DNA of 64,000 bases, taken from NCBI RefSeq assembly GCF_003130255.1, contig NZ_NRCN01000001.1:1544501-1608500 (forward strand). Direction: 5' to 3'. The notes beneath the pieces are model-generated. The model did not search any database. It was not told where the DNA came from and saw nothing but the letters and a program-made list of their open reading frames with translations. The position numbers and the translations under genes are program-made. This DNA comes from Aggregatibacter kilianii (GTDB lineage: Bacteria; Pseudomonadota; Gammaproteobacteria; Enterobacterales; Pasteurellaceae). Below, in pieces: positions 40,642-51,079 of the stretch (position 1 is the stretch's first letter; each line of letters opens with the position of its first letter).

Positions 40642-41559
40642 ATGATTAAGCAAAGAACCTTAAAACAAAGTATTAAAGTAACCGGTGTCGGTTTGCATAG
40701 TGGTAACAAAGTTACCTTGACTTTGCGTCCGGCAATGCCGAATACGGGTGTGGTTTATTGTCGTACTGATTTAAACCCGCCGGTAACATTCCCGGCTAAT
40801 GCAAACTCGGTGCGTGATACCATGCTTTGTACTTGTTTAGTGAACGAAGAAGGTGTACGCATTTCAACTGTTGAGCATCTAAACGCGGCGTTAGCGGGTT
40901 TAGGTATTGACAATATTATTGTTGAAGTTGATGCGCCGGAAATTCCAATTATGGATGGTAGTGCAAGTCCGTTTATTTATTTATTACTTGATGCGGGCAT
41001 TGAAGAGCAAAATGCATCGAAGAAATTTATTCGTATTAAACAAAAAGTACGCGTAGAAGATGGCGATAAATGGGCTGAGTTCTCTCCTTATAATGGTTTC
41101 CGTTTGAACTTTACCATTGATTTTAATCATCCGGCCATTAGTAAAGACGTGCGTAATTATGTGATGGATTTTTCTGCACAAGCCTTTGTACAGCAAATTA
41201 GTCGCGCCAGAACCTTTGGTTTTATGAAAGATATTGAATATCTTCAATCTCAAGGTTTGGCTTTAGGCGGTAGTTTGGATAATGCCATTGTGCTTGATGA
41301 TTATCGTATTTTAAATGAAGACGGCTTGCGTTTTAAAGACGAATTAGTTCGTCACAAAATGTTAGACGCTATCGGTGATTTATATATGTGTGGTTATAAC
41401 ATCATCGGTGATTTCAAAGCCTACAAATCAGGGCATGGTTTAAACAACAAGCTGTTAAGAGCTGTGTTGGAAAATCAGGAGGCTTGGGAGTTCGTTACCT
41501 TTGATGACAAGCAACAAGTGCCACAAGGTTATGTTGCACCGGCCCAAGTTTTGATTTAA
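40642..41559 (+). CDS. lpxC: LpxC, UDP-3-O-acyl-GlcNAc deacetylase
   Basis: A 305-residue zinc deacetylase, the committed step of lipid A synthesis. Zinc ligands H79 (EHLNA), H238 and D242 (HKMLDAIGD) and catalytic H265 (SGHGLNN) align exactly with E. coli numbering. It closes the dcw cluster, 43 bp after ftsZ, and is followed by a strong terminator. Length matches E. coli LpxC. Confidence 0.98.
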   Translation: MIKQRTLKQSIKVTGVGLHSGNKVTLTLRPAMPNTGVVYCRTDLNPPVTFPANANSVRDTMLCTCLVNEEGVRISTVEHLNAALAGLGIDNIIVEVDAPEIPIMDGSASPFIYLLLDAGIEEQNASKKFIRIKQKVRVEDGDKWAEFSPYNGFRLNFTIDFNHPAISKDVRNYVMDFSAQAFVQQISRARTFGFMKDIEYLQSQGLALGGSLDNAIVLDDYRILNEDGLRFKDELVRHKMLDAIGDLYMCGYNIIGDFKAYKSGHGLNNKLLRAVLENQEAWEFVTFDDKQQVPQGYVAPAQVLI

Positions 41560-41572
41560 AAAATATTTTCCT

Positions 41573-41607
41573 AAAAGCTATATTTCAATGAAATATAGCT
41601 TTTTTTT
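41573..41607 (+). terminator. Terminator of the dcw cluster
   Basis: A 14-bp perfect stem (41573-41586 with 41590-41603, loop AAT) is followed by T4 and ATC. It ends the mraZ-lpxC transcript. Confidence 0.9.
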
Positions 41608-41729
41608 ATCCTTTAAAAGGTATTTTATTAGTGTGGCTTATAAAAAAGTGCGGTCAGAAATTAAAATGTTTTTGTTTGTCTTTTGATTTAATGAATACCG
41701 ATAATCCATAACCTAACAGAGAAAACCAA

Positions 41730-42182
41730 ATGAAAAAATTCTTCTTTCTATTTCTATTAAGCTTATCCAATGTGACTTTTGCAGCAAGTGATGTTATTGT
41801 TGATGCCGTTACTTGCAAGACATTTGAGGGGAAGGATTTAAAACTCATTTTTGTTCCGGAAAGTCAGTTGTTTAGTTTATCTCTTGATAATGCCGTAGTG
41901 GTTGAAACAACAATAGATAAGATTTACCTTCAACCCTATGCAACACAACGTACAATATATTTTCCTCCTAAGTCCGGTGATAATCGTTGGTTTCTGGTGA
42001 GGGAGGATGCTTCGGATAAAACAGGCTATATCAACGTTTCTTTGGATATTCGTCAAGATCAGAGTGGAAAATTGATTAAACGTTATCAATGTAAAAAAGA
42101 AACGATTTCGTCCATGTTGATGGAGTTTTCCGCAGAAGGTAGGGAAGTGCCTGAAAATATTGAGAGCTTAATGAATCAATAA
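41730..42182 (+). CDS. Secreted hypothetical protein
   Basis: A 150-residue protein of unknown function. A classical signal peptide (MKKFFFLFLLSLSNVTFA) is cut before ASDVIVDAV. Two cysteines, C29 and C121, could pair in the periplasm. The mature region looks beta-rich and ends in an acidic helix. The ribosome signal is weak (ACAGAGAAAACC before the ATG). It sits alone between lpxC and ushA, with USS copies on either side. No family recognised. Confidence 0.78.
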   Translation: MKKFFFLFLLSLSNVTFAASDVIVDAVTCKTFEGKDLKLIFVPESQLFSLSLDNAVVVETTIDKIYLQPYATQRTIYFPPKSGDNRWFLVREDASDKTGYINVSLDIRQDQSGKLIKRYQCKKETISSMLMEFSAEGREVPENIESLMNQ

Positions 42183-42273
42183 TGGGTTTAAAGTGCGGTT
42201 AAAAATAGCAACGTTTTTTTGTGTTCATTTAAGAATGAATGCGTAAATTTATGAGTCAATAGGAGTTTTAATT

Positions 42274-43914
42274 ATGCAAAAAATATTCAAAGTATTGCCT
42301 TTGGTTCTTGCTACCTCAACAGCAATGGCCTACGAGCAAGATAAAACCTATCAATTTACAGTGCTGCATTCTAATGATACACATGGGCATTTCTGGCCAA
42401 ATGATAAAGGCGAATATGGCTTTGCCGCACAAAAAACGTTAGTGGACAAAGTTAAAAAAGAGGTAGAAGCAAAAGGTGGTTCGGTAGTGCTTTTACATGC
42501 GGGCGATATTAATACCGGTGTGCCGGAATCTGATATGCAAAATGCCGAGCCGGATATTATGGCGATGAATGCGATTGGTTATGAGGCAATGGCGCTTGGT
42601 AATCACGAATTTGATGGCCCGTTGCAGATATTGGATATGCAGGAAAAATGGGCAAAATTCCCGTTCTTGTCTGCCAATGTTTTCTATAAGTCAACCGGCA
42701 AGCCATTGGTTAAACCTTACACCGTATTAGATAAGCAAGGATTGAAAATTGCTGTAGTCGGCTTAACCACGGAAGATACAGCCAAATTAGGTAACCCGGA
42801 ATATCAAGGCAATATTCAATTTACCGATCCTACAACAACCGCAAGATCCACCTTAAAAGAAATTAATGAAACCGTTAAGCCGGATGTGCGTATCGCGTTA
42901 ACTCACATGGGCTATTATTACGATGGTAAACATGGCTCCAATGCCCCAGGTGATGTCAGTCTTGCGCGTAATTTAGACAAAGGTGCATTTGATATGATTA
43001 TCGGTGGCCATAGCCATGATCCTGTTTGTGTGGATGAAAAAGGCGTGTGGATTAAGGATCATAAACCTACAGATGCCTGCAAGCCTGATTTCCAGAATGG
43101 TATATGGATTATGCAAGCCTATGAGTGGGGTAAATATTTAGGCCGTGCTGATTTTGAGTTCAAGAACGGTGAATTAAAATTAGTGAATTACCAATTAATT
43201 CCGGTGAATTTAAAGCAAAAAGTGAAAAAAGCTGATGGTTCTACGGAATATGTGCTTTATGGTGAAGAAGTGGCTCAAGATCCGGAAATGGTGAAATTAT
43301 TAAAACCTTACCAAGATAAAGGTGACAAGCTACTTAACGTCAAAGTGGGTGAATTGAAAGGTAAATTAGAGGGTGATCGTACAATCATTCGTTTTGAACA
43401 AACCAATTTAGGCCATTTCATTGCTGAAGCACAGCGCCAGCGGGCAAAAGCCGATGTCGGCATCATGAACTCCGGTGGGGTGCGTGATTCTATTCAACCG
43501 GGCGATGTGACCTATAAAGATATTTTGAAGGTTCATCCATTCGGTAATATCGTCAGTTATGCAGAATTAAGCGGCCAAGAATTACTGGATTACTTAAATG
43601 TGGTGGCGCTAAAAGAAGTCGATTCCGGCGCTTATGCACAATATGCCGGTATCAGCATGGTCGTAGATCGCCAAAATAAACGGGTAGAAAATGTGAAAAT
43701 TCAAGGTAAACCGTTAGACTTGAAGAAAACCTACCGTTTATCCGTGCCAAGTTATAATGCTGCAGGTGGTGATGGCTATCCGTTGTTGACCAAAAATCCG
43801 ACTTACGTCAACACCGGTTTTATTGACGCAGATGTGTTGAAGAAATTCTTTAGTGATAATTCACCGATTGACGCTACTAAATTTGAACCGAAAGACGCTG
43901 TAGTATTCAAATAA
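42274..43914 (+). CDS. ushA: UshA, periplasmic 5'-nucleotidase / UDP-sugar hydrolase
   Basis: A 546-residue exported enzyme with signal peptide [19 protein letters not shown]. Metallophosphatase motifs [23 protein letters not shown] and GGHSHD define the N-terminal dimetal domain; the C-terminal 5'-nucleotidase domain has [10 protein letters not shown] and NAAGGDGYP. The region [23 protein letters not shown] is nearly that of E. coli UshA, favouring this over the related NAD-processing NadN. It hydrolyses external nucleotides for uptake. pheA follows after 10 bp. Confidence 0.92.
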   Translation: MQKIFKVLPLVLATSTAMAYEQDKTYQFTVLHSNDTHGHFWPNDKGEYGFAAQKTLVDKVKKEVEAKGGSVVLLHAGDINTGVPESDMQNAEPDIMAMNAIGYEAMALGNHEFDGPLQILDMQEKWAKFPFLSANVFYKSTGKPLVKPYTVLDKQGLKIAVVGLTTEDTAKLGNPEYQGNIQFTDPTTTARSTLKEINETVKPDVRIALTHMGYYYDGKHGSNAPGDVSLARNLDKGAFDMIIGGHSHDPVCVDEKGVWIKDHKPTDACKPDFQNGIWIMQAYEWGKYLGRADFEFKNGELKLVNYQLIPVNLKQKVKKADGSTEYVLYGEEVAQDPEMVKLLKPYQDKGDKLLNVKVGELKGKLEGDRTIIRFEQTNLGHFIAEAQRQRAKADVGIMNSGGVRDSIQPGDVTYKDILKVHPFGNIVSYAELSGQELLDYLNVVALKEVDSGAYAQYAGISMVVDRQNKRVENVKIQGKPLDLKKTYRLSVPSYNAAGGDGYPLLTKNPTYVNTGFIDADVLKKFFSDNSPIDATKFEPKDAVVFK

Positions 43915-43924
43915 AGGAAAAGTT

Positions 43925-45088
43925 ATGTCATTGGATTTAAGTGAAATTCGACAGCAAATTACCCAAATTGATCGCAGTTTGTTGAAGCTGCTTTCTGAAC
44001 GTCATCGCCTAGCGTTTGATGTGGTGCGTAGTAAAGAAATTACACAGAAGCCGTTGCGTGATGCTGTGCGTGAAGAACAGCTGTTACAAGAGTTGGTGCA
44101 ATTTGCCCAAAATGAGAATTATCAACTTGAACCGCAATACATTACGTCAATTTTCCAAAAAATCATTGAAGATTCTGTGTTGACGCAACAAGTTTATTTG
44201 CAGAAAAAACTGAATGAACAGCGTGAACAGAATATTCACATTGCATTTTTAGGCAAGCGCGGCTCTTATTCTCATTTGGCCGCGCGTAATTATGCGACCC
44301 GCTACCAAGAAGAATTGGTGGAAATGAGTTGCGCCAGTTTTGAACAAGTTTTTGCAAAAGTGCAAAGTGGCGAAGCCGATTATGGTGTTCTCCCGTTGGA
44401 AAACACCACATCCGGCGCCATTAACGAAGTTTATGACTTGTTGCAGCATACCGATTTGTTTCTAGTAGGGGAATTGGCTTACCCTATTCAACACTGCGTT
44501 TTGGTGAATGATCAGGATGATTTAAGTAAAATTGATACGCTATATAGTCATCCACAAGTGATACAGCAATGTAGTCAATTTATTCATGGTTTAGAACGCG
44601 TGCATATTGAATATTGTGAAAGTAGCTCTCACGCCATGCAATTGGTTGCCGGGTTGAATAAACCGAATATTGCCGCATTGGGCAATGAAGATGGCGGCAA
44701 GTTATATGGTTTGAAAGTGCTGAAGCGTAATATTGCTAATCAAGAAAACAATATCACCCGTTTTATTGTAATTGCGAAAGAACCGCATAATGTTTCTCCG
44801 CAAATTCATGCAAAAACGCTGTTGTTAATGAGTACGGGGCAACAGGCCGGATCCTTGGTGGATGCGTTGTTGGTGTTTAAAAAACACAATATCAACATGA
44901 CAAAATTAGAGTCCCGTCCGATTTATGGCAAGCCTTGGGAAGAAATGTTTTATTTGGAAATCGAAGCCAATATTCATCATCCTGATACACAGGCAGCGTT
45001 GGACGAGTTACAACAATTCAGCAACTACCTGAAAATTTTAGGTTGTTATCCTAGTGAAATTGTGAAACCAACTAAAATTTCAGCATAA
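43925..45088 (+). CDS. pheA: PheA, chorismate mutase / prephenate dehydratase
   Basis: A 387-residue bifunctional enzyme for phenylalanine synthesis. The AroQ chorismate-mutase domain (about 1-95), prephenate-dehydratase domain (about 105-285, with [17 protein letters not shown]) and ACT regulatory domain (about 295-375, [23 protein letters not shown]) are complete, so Phe feedback is expected. AAAGGAAAAG precedes the ATG. The 10-bp gap to ushA leaves no room for the leader-peptide attenuator seen in E. coli. Confidence 0.97.
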   Translation: MSLDLSEIRQQITQIDRSLLKLLSERHRLAFDVVRSKEITQKPLRDAVREEQLLQELVQFAQNENYQLEPQYITSIFQKIIEDSVLTQQVYLQKKLNEQREQNIHIAFLGKRGSYSHLAARNYATRYQEELVEMSCASFEQVFAKVQSGEADYGVLPLENTTSGAINEVYDLLQHTDLFLVGELAYPIQHCVLVNDQDDLSKIDTLYSHPQVIQQCSQFIHGLERVHIEYCESSSHAMQLVAGLNKPNIAALGNEDGGKLYGLKVLKRNIANQENNITRFIVIAKEPHNVSPQIHAKTLLLMSTGQQAGSLVDALLVFKKHNINMTKLESRPIYGKPWEEMFYLEIEANIHHPDTQAALDELQQFSNYLKILGCYPSEIVKPTKISA

Positions 45089-45101
45089 TTTAAGCCAAAA
45101 C

Positions 45102-45139
45102 AAACGAGGCATTACCCTATGGATAATGCCTCGTTTTTT
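45102..45139 (+). terminator. Terminator of ushA-pheA
   Basis: AAACGAGGCATTA (45102-45114) pairs with TAATGCCTCGTTT (45124-45136) and is followed by T3. The minus strand may use it weakly for the convergent DUF533 gene. Confidence 0.92.
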
Positions 45140-45152
45140 CTTTTTATAGAAA

Positions 45153-45788
45153 TTAGAAACCGGCTTGTTGTTCCAACTGTTCCACTAACTGATCATCCAA
45201 GCCAAGGGCTTTGGCGAGCTCCGATAAGAAAATGATTTCTTTGCGGGATAACTGTTGGCAAACTAAGCGGGCTGCCAAATACACGTTTGCCGCAAGTGCG
45301 GTGTCATTTCCAACTGTTTTTGCAATTTCGGCAACACTAATCGGATGTTCTATTTCTTGAGAAAGCCATTGGGTTAATTCAGAATCGCCACTTTCTTTTA
45401 AAATTAATGCTTTTTCATCCTCGCTAATTTCACCATCAGAAGCGGCTGCCGCAATCATTGTGCGTAAAATAATCGCACTTGCGTCACCATTATCGGCGGC
45501 ATTTAACACATCAAATTCATTTTTGGTAATTTCCGGTTGGGCGGTTTGTTGGCTTTTTTGATAGTTTTGGTAGGCCTGGTAAGCCATATTACCTAAAATT
45601 GCCAAGGAACCTAATTTAGTTAAACTGGCACCGCCGGAACGGCCTAGGATCATAGATAAAATCCCGGTGAGCGCTGCGCCGCCACCGACTTTAGTAATCG
45701 TATCCACAGTAGAATTTCCGGTTTCTAAACGACCGGCGGATTTTTTCGCAAGATCGACCACTTGATTAAATAGATTGTTGAAGTCCAT
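45153..45788 (-). CDS. DUF533 (YebE-like) protein
   Basis: A 211-residue protein of the DUF533/YebE family. A Gly-rich hydrophobic region (about 33-75) is followed by a Gln-rich linker and a TerB-like helical domain (about 90-210) with the acidic motif ASDGEISEDEKALI. YebE in E. coli is linked to envelope stress, but its role is unknown. The gene is convergent with pheA and divergent from htpG. AAGGAAAC precedes the ATG. Confidence 0.87.
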   Translation of the reverse strand: MDFNNLFNQVVDLAKKSAGRLETGNSTVDTITKVGGGAALTGILSMILGRSGGASLTKLGSLAILGNMAYQAYQNYQKSQQTAQPEITKNEFDVLNAADNGDASAIILRTMIAAAASDGEISEDEKALILKESGDSELTQWLSQEIEHPISVAEIAKTVGNDTALAANVYLAARLVCQQLSRKEIIFLSELAKALGLDDQLVEQLEQQAGF

Positions 45789-45954
45789 AAAGTTTCCTTA
45801 TGTTAGTGAGTAAATATTCTGTTTATAGACAAATGAAGAACAAAAAAATTCCCGAAATTATTTATAGGCACATTTATATATTCCTTGGGGGCATTGGTAT
45901 AGCCACCACAAAAAAACGTTGTCAAAAACCACCGCACTTTTCTTCTTTCCTGCT

Positions 45955-45988
45955 CTTGAAATTTCACCTTCCGCACTTATATCCATAA
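45955..45988 (+). promoter_or_regulatory. Possible heat-shock (sigma-32) promoter of htpG
   Basis: CTTGAAA (45955-45961) matches the sigma-32 -35 element exactly. The best -10 candidate, TCCATAA (45982-45988), is poor, and its 20-bp spacing is longer than usual. Suggestive only. Confidence 0.3.
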
Positions 45989-46022
45989 CGTTTTCAATTT
46001 ATTCAACATAAGTAGGAAGAAT

Positions 46023-47906
46023 ATGAGTACAAATCAAGAAACCCGTGGCTTCCAATCGGAAGTCAAACAACTTCTCCAATTAATGATTCATTCTTTATAT
46101 TCCAATAAAGAAATTTTCTTGCGTGAGCTGATTTCAAATGCCTCCGATGCGGCGGATAAATTGCGTTTCAAAGCCCTTTCCAACCCTGCCTTATATGAAG
46201 GTGACGGCGAATTACGCGTGCGTGTCAGTTTGGATACGGATAAAGGCACGCTTACCATCAGCGATAACGGAATTGGAATGACCCGTGAACAAGTTATTGA
46301 ACATTTGGGCACAATTGCCAAATCCGGAACAAAAGAATTTTTGACCGCACTTGGGCAAGATCAAGCGAAAGACAGTCAGCTTATCGGTCAATTTGGTGTG
46401 GGTTTCTATTCGGCGTTTATCGTTGCTGATAAAGTGACGGTGAAAACCCGTGCGGCAGGTGAGGCAACGGATAAAGGCGTGCTTTGGGAATCTGCCGGGG
46501 AAGGCGAGTATTCAGTAGCGGATATTGAGAAAAAATCCCGTGGCACTGACGTGATTTTACATTTACGTGAGGACGAAAAAGAATTCTTAAACGAATGGCG
46601 TTTGCGTGAAATTATCGGTAAATATTCCGATCATATTGGTTTGCCGGTGGAAATGCTTACCAAAGAATATGATGACGAAGGTAAAGAAATCGGTCAAAAA
46701 TGGGAAAAAATCAATAAATCGGATGCCCTTTGGACACGGTCTAAAAACGACATTTCCGATGAGGAATACAAAGAGTTTTATAAACATTTAAGCCATGATT
46801 TTGCGGATCCGTTATTGTGGGCGCACAACAAAGTGGAAGGCAATCAGGAATATACCAGCCTGCTTTATGTTCCGTCCAAAGCGCCTTGGGATTTGTTTAA
46901 TCGTGAGCATAAGCACGGTTTGAAGCTCTATGTGCAACGCGTGTTTATCATGGATGACGCAGAACAATTCATGCCGAATTATCTGCGTTTTATGCGCGGC
47001 TTAATTGATAGCAATGACTTGCCGTTAAATGTATCCCGTGAAATTTTGCAGGACAACAAAACCACGGCAGCGTTACGTAAAGCTTTAACCAAACGTTCAT
47101 TGCAAATGTTAGAGAAATTGGCGAAAGAGGATGCCGATAAATATCAGCAGTTCTGGAAAGAATTCGGCTTAGTGCTTAAAGAAGGCCCAGCAGAAGATTT
47201 TGGCAATAAAGAAACCATTGCGAAATTATTGCGTTTTGCCTCTACACACAACGACAGCAGTGAACAAACCGTGTCATTAGAAGACTATGTTGCTCGCATG
47301 AAAGAAGGGCAAAAAGCCATTTATTACATTACGGCAGACAGCTATGTGGCGGCCAAAAACAGCCCGCACTTGGAATTATTCAATAAAAAAGGCATTGAAG
47401 TCTTATTGCTTTCCGATCGTATTGACGAATGGATGTTAAGCTACTTAACGGAATTTGATGGCAAATCACTTCAAACTATCACGAAAGCCGATTTGGATTT
47501 AGGCGATTTGGCGGATAAAGAAGAAAACGAAGCGCAAAAAGAACAAGACAAAGCCTTTGATAGTTTTATTGAGCGCGTAAAAACCTTGCTGGGCGAACGC
47601 GTGAAAGAAGTGCGTTTAACTCACCGCTTAACAGACACGCCAGCAGTGGTTTCCACCGGTAATGACCAAATGACCACGCAAATGGCAAAACTTTTTGCCG
47701 CCGCAGGTCAACCCGTACCGGAAGTGAAATACACGTTTGAATTAAATCCGGAACATCACTTGGTGAAAAAGGTGGCTGACATTGCCGATGAAGCGGAATT
47801 TGCCGATTGGGTAGAATTGTTGCTAGAGCAAGCCATGCTTGCAGAGCGCGGTTCGTTAGAAAATCCGGCGGCGTTTATTAAGCGCATCAATAAGTTATTG
47901 GGTTAA
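46023..47906 (+). CDS. htpG: HtpG, Hsp90 chaperone
   Basis: A 627-residue bacterial Hsp90. The N-terminal ATPase domain shows [23 protein letters not shown] and [11 protein letters not shown]; the middle and C-terminal dimerisation domains follow in normal order. It assists folding of client proteins under stress. Length matches E. coli HtpG (624). In H. influenzae htpG, a yffB-like gene and dapE are neighbours, as they nearly are here. Confidence 0.97.
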   Translation: MSTNQETRGFQSEVKQLLQLMIHSLYSNKEIFLRELISNASDAADKLRFKALSNPALYEGDGELRVRVSLDTDKGTLTISDNGIGMTREQVIEHLGTIAKSGTKEFLTALGQDQAKDSQLIGQFGVGFYSAFIVADKVTVKTRAAGEATDKGVLWESAGEGEYSVADIEKKSRGTDVILHLREDEKEFLNEWRLREIIGKYSDHIGLPVEMLTKEYDDEGKEIGQKWEKINKSDALWTRSKNDISDEEYKEFYKHLSHDFADPLLWAHNKVEGNQEYTSLLYVPSKAPWDLFNREHKHGLKLYVQRVFIMDDAEQFMPNYLRFMRGLIDSNDLPLNVSREILQDNKTTAALRKALTKRSLQMLEKLAKEDADKYQQFWKEFGLVLKEGPAEDFGNKETIAKLLRFASTHNDSSEQTVSLEDYVARMKEGQKAIYYITADSYVAAKNSPHLELFNKKGIEVLLLSDRIDEWMLSYLTEFDGKSLQTITKADLDLGDLADKEENEAQKEQDKAFDSFIERVKTLLGERVKEVRLTHRLTDTPAVVSTGNDQMTTQMAKLFAAAGQPVPEVKYTFELNPEHHLVKKVADIADEAEFADWVELLLEQAMLAERGSLENPAAFIKRINKLLG

Positions 47907-47936
47907 TCTATTTGTGATTGATTAATGTAATGGTTA

Positions 47937-47970
47937 AAATCCTCAGTCTGAATAAGATTGAGGATTTTTT
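47937..47970 (+). terminator. Terminator of htpG
   Basis: AAAATCCTCA (47937-47946) pairs with TGAGGATTTT (47959-47968), extended inward by TCT/AGA, then a T-run. Confidence 0.9.
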
Positions 47971-47989
47971 ATTTTTTTGAGGTGAAAAT

Positions 47990-48334
47990 ATGATTACCGT
48001 TTACGGCATTAAAAACTGTGACACCGTGAAGAAAGCGTTGAAATGGCTTGCTGATCACAACATCGAACATAAACTCCATGATTATCGAGTGGACGGTCTA
48101 GATACCGCTTTTTTACAGCAAGCCGAAGCACAATTCGGTTGGGAAAACTTGGTCAATAAACGTAGCACAACGTGGCGTAATCTTGATGAAAATGTGAAAA
48201 ATACACTCTCAAAATCCACCGCACTTTTGGTATTAGCTGAAAATCCAACGTTAATCAAACGCCCGATTATTTTGCAAGATGGTAAGGCATTGATTGGCTT
48301 CAACGAAAAAGAATATATTGCAGCATTTAAGTAG
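47990..48334 (+). CDS. yffB: YffB, ArsC/Spx-family thioredoxin-like protein
   Basis: A 114-residue thioredoxin-fold protein of the ArsC/Spx group. The N-terminal MITVYGIKNCDTVKKALKWL has a single active-site-type cysteine, C10, with Asp and Thr after it; NKRSTTWR and RPIILQDGKALIGF are typical. E. coli yffB lies just before dapE, and the same pairing holds in Haemophilus. Here two genes separate them. Substrate unknown; arsenate reductase activity is not implied. Confidence 0.92.
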   Translation: MITVYGIKNCDTVKKALKWLADHNIEHKLHDYRVDGLDTAFLQQAEAQFGWENLVNKRSTTWRNLDENVKNTLSKSTALLVLAENPTLIKRPIILQDGKALIGFNEKEYIAAFK

Positions 48335-48415
48335 TATTAAAGTAGGAAAATTTATTTTTACTTGTTTATCTACTAATTAGAACTAGTAATTTTGATTAAA
48401 AAATGAAATATAAAA

Positions 48416-48823
48416 ATGAATAATGAACAACAAAGTGAACAGCAAAAAGCTATACGACGTTTTTTTATTGGGAGTTTTTTTATTGCATTATTATGTGCAG
48501 TCATTATTTCTGAATTTGTTGGAGACGCATTTTTTCTTTCTTTTCTTATTTCATTTATACCTGGGGTGATGACAACACTTATCTTTTTTGTTACTCGGGA
48601 AAAAGCAAGTCGCTATTATGGGCGGTATTTATTGGTGGCATTTTTTATGCCTTTTTTAATCCCTATTATCGTCGGATTATCTTTGCATTTTGTTGATTTA
48701 AACTGGGATAGCACTATTGATACAATTATAGGTACTTATTTTTTATTAGGTCTTCCTTGTACTATTTTGGGGATAGTTCAATTGGTGCTGGCAGTAGTAT
48801 GTTTACCAGAAATGCATAAGTAA
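48416..48823 (+). CDS. Small multi-pass membrane protein, unknown function
   Basis: A 135-residue protein with about four hydrophobic segments (near 16-32, 37-57, 68-87 and 103-128). The N-terminus is Gln/Glu-rich (MNNEQQSEQQK). No motif recognised. Ribosome signal is poor (AAATATAAA before ATG). It lies in the same orientation as yffB and the copper receptor, 81 bp after yffB, and may be part of an insertion between yffB and dapE. Possibly a small conserved Pasteurellaceae membrane protein. Confidence 0.65.
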   Translation: MNNEQQSEQQKAIRRFFIGSFFIALLCAVIISEFVGDAFFLSFLISFIPGVMTTLIFFVTREKASRYYGRYLLVAFFMPFLIPIIVGLSLHFVDLNWDSTIDTIIGTYFLLGLPCTILGIVQLVLAVVCLPEMHK

Positions 48824-48999
48824 ATAGTCATCTTTTAACCTTGCCTTTCGCACTTAATAAGAATAAGATTCATTACAGTATTGTTACAATCTCAATCATT
48901 GATGTGATAAATGTTTCATGTAGCTTGGTTGTTTGGAATATTGAATATGCTTGGATTTTGTAATCCATTCCCGTTAATTAAAGAAACAAAGGATTGCTT

Positions 49000-50955
49000 A
49001 TGAATAACAAATCTTATTTTGCCCTCCTTCCTCTTCCGTTCTTTTTATCCAATGCGTTTGCGGAAGAACCTCAATCTACCACCTCACTTGCCCCAATTGT
49101 TGTGACCGGTGTGTCGCAAAAGAGTGCGAATACGGTAAAACTTAACCCTAAAACGACGCTTCAACCTTTGCCGGCAGGTGATGGGGCAGATTTATTGCAA
49201 TCAGTCGCGAATATGAGTGTGATTCGTAAAGGCGGGAGTTCCGGTGACCCCTTATTTCGGGGATTGGGCGGCTCCCGTTTGAGTATTCAGGCAGATGACC
49301 AATTTATTCACGGCGGTTGTAGCAACCGAATGGATCCTCCAACAGCGTATATTTTCCCATCGGCTTATGATGAAGTGGTGGTGACCAAAGGGCCGCAAAC
49401 GGTGACACAAGGGACAGGGTTGGTGGCCGGTGCGGTGCGTTTTGTGCGGAAAGAACCTGAATTTGATACGCAAAACACGTATTTAAACGGCAGCCTAACC
49501 CTTGGTGGGAATAAACGTCGTGATGCTTATTTTGATGCGATGGCCGGTGGCAAATATGGTTATTTACGTACCAGTGTGTCACATAATGAAGCAGGCAATT
49601 ACAAAGATGGCGACGGTAATCGCATTCATTCTTCTTTTGAACGCCGTAACCAAATGTTACAACTTGGCCTCACTCCGACAGAAAATACATTGCTGACAGG
49701 AACCTATGAGCGTAGCCGTGGTGAGGCGGCTTATGCGGATCGTATGATGGACGGTAGCAAATTTGACCGCGATGCATGGAATGTTCGTTTTGTGCAACGT
49801 AATATTGCGCCATGGTTTACTGAGCTTGAGTTGCGCTACGGTCAAAGCAAGATCGATCATGTGATGGATACTTATAGCCTGCGCTATTTACGTATGATGG
49901 GAAATCAAGTCAAAAAAGCAATGAATCCAAAACGTGAAACAGACACAGGACACCTAAAAGCGACCTTTGATTGGTCGGATATTAACTTGCAAACCGGCAT
50001 TGATTATATGCGCGACAAACACCTTGCTCGTATGGAAATGCGCGGTGAAGGCTATACGCATAAACCTTATCAGCCGCAACAAAACTTCACCCAATGGGGC
50101 GGATTTGCAGAAGGGGCGTGGACGGTAAATGATAGCCGTAAGTTCATAGCAGGTTATCGTTATGATGAAGTGAAGGCGGAATACGATACCTTAATGGCAA
50201 ATCATCCGAATAAAAAACGCACCTATGATTTACACGCGGGTTTCTTCCGTTGGGAAGAAGAAATCAATGGCATTAAATATTATGCCGGTCTAGGCGTTGC
50301 CGAGCGTGCGCCGGATTATTGGGAGCGCCGAGTAAGCCAAGTGTTGAATAAAGAACAGAACCGTCAAATTGATACGGGACTGATTTGGAAAAATGATGCT
50401 TTTGATCTTTCCCTCTCGCTTTTTGGCAGTGATGTACATAATTTTATTATGTTAGAAAGCATAAATAACAATGCGACAGCCCGCAATGTGAAAGCTACTC
50501 GTTTAGGCGGTGAGGTTGAAGGTAAATGGAAATTTGCCGAACACTGGGAAATCGGCAGTAGCCTAGCTTACACTTACGGTAAAAACCGTACCGATGATCG
50601 CCCGCTGGCTCAAACGCCTCCGTTAGAATGGAAAAACTCATTAACTTGGGATAACGACACCTTGAGCGCAGGTTTGTTATGGCGCGTGGTTTCTGCCCAA
50701 AAACGTTATGCCGAAGGGCAAGGTAATATTGTCGGGCAAGATATTGGTCCATCAGCGGGATTTGGCACATTGTCCTTAAACGCAGGATGGAAGATTAACA
50801 AATATGTGACCTTACAGGGCGGTATTGATAATCTCTTTGATAAATCCTATGCCGAATTCGTCAGCAAAGGCGCCGATCCTTCTGCCGGAGTGCAAACCAC
50901 ACGGGTGAATGAACCGGGCCGCCAATATTGGATGCGGCTACAAGTGCAATTTTGA
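49000..50955 (+). CDS. TonB-dependent copper receptor (OprC/NosA family)
   Basis: A 651-residue outer-membrane receptor. ATG 49000 has AAAGGA 6 bases upstream; an in-frame TTG at 48994 is less likely. Signal peptide ends NAFA; the TonB box region is APIVVTG; the plug has DLLQSVANMSVIRKGGSSGDP and GGCSNRMDPPTAYIFPSAYD; the barrel ends in ...YWMRLQVQF with terminal Phe. Two motifs match the copper site of OprC: C107-x3-M111 and H287-x-M289. It likely imports copper with TonB-ExbBD encoded elsewhere. No other copper gene is adjacent. Confidence 0.88.
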   Translation: MNNKSYFALLPLPFFLSNAFAEEPQSTTSLAPIVVTGVSQKSANTVKLNPKTTLQPLPAGDGADLLQSVANMSVIRKGGSSGDPLFRGLGGSRLSIQADDQFIHGGCSNRMDPPTAYIFPSAYDEVVVTKGPQTVTQGTGLVAGAVRFVRKEPEFDTQNTYLNGSLTLGGNKRRDAYFDAMAGGKYGYLRTSVSHNEAGNYKDGDGNRIHSSFERRNQMLQLGLTPTENTLLTGTYERSRGEAAYADRMMDGSKFDRDAWNVRFVQRNIAPWFTELELRYGQSKIDHVMDTYSLRYLRMMGNQVKKAMNPKRETDTGHLKATFDWSDINLQTGIDYMRDKHLARMEMRGEGYTHKPYQPQQNFTQWGGFAEGAWTVNDSRKFIAGYRYDEVKAEYDTLMANHPNKKRTYDLHAGFFRWEEEINGIKYYAGLGVAERAPDYWERRVSQVLNKEQNRQIDTGLIWKNDAFDLSLSLFGSDVHNFIMLESINNNATARNVKATRLGGEVEGKWKFAEHWEIGSSLAYTYGKNRTDDRPLAQTPPLEWKNSLTWDNDTLSAGLLWRVVSAQKRYAEGQGNIVGQDIGPSAGFGTLSLNAGWKINKYVTLQGGIDNLFDKSYAEFVSKGADPSAGVQTTRVNEPGRQYWMRLQVQF

Positions 50956-50970
50956 TGTTGCAAAAATAAC

Positions 50971-50999
50971 AAAATGGATAGCCAAGCTATCCATTTTTT
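50971..50999 (+). terminator. Terminator of the copper receptor gene
   Basis: AAAATGGATAGC and GCTATCCATTTT form a perfect 12-bp stem (loop CAA), then T2. Confidence 0.9.
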
Positions 51000-51079
51000 G
51001 TTCAATAAGATTTAAATAAAAAAGAAATTTTGTTAAATTACACCGCACTTTTACTTATTTTGCCAATTTCCTCAATGCT

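Noticed and set aside
45800-45988. Open frame of 62 codons upstream of htpG
   Set aside because: It overlaps the divergent promoter region and a reverse USS and has no ribosome site.
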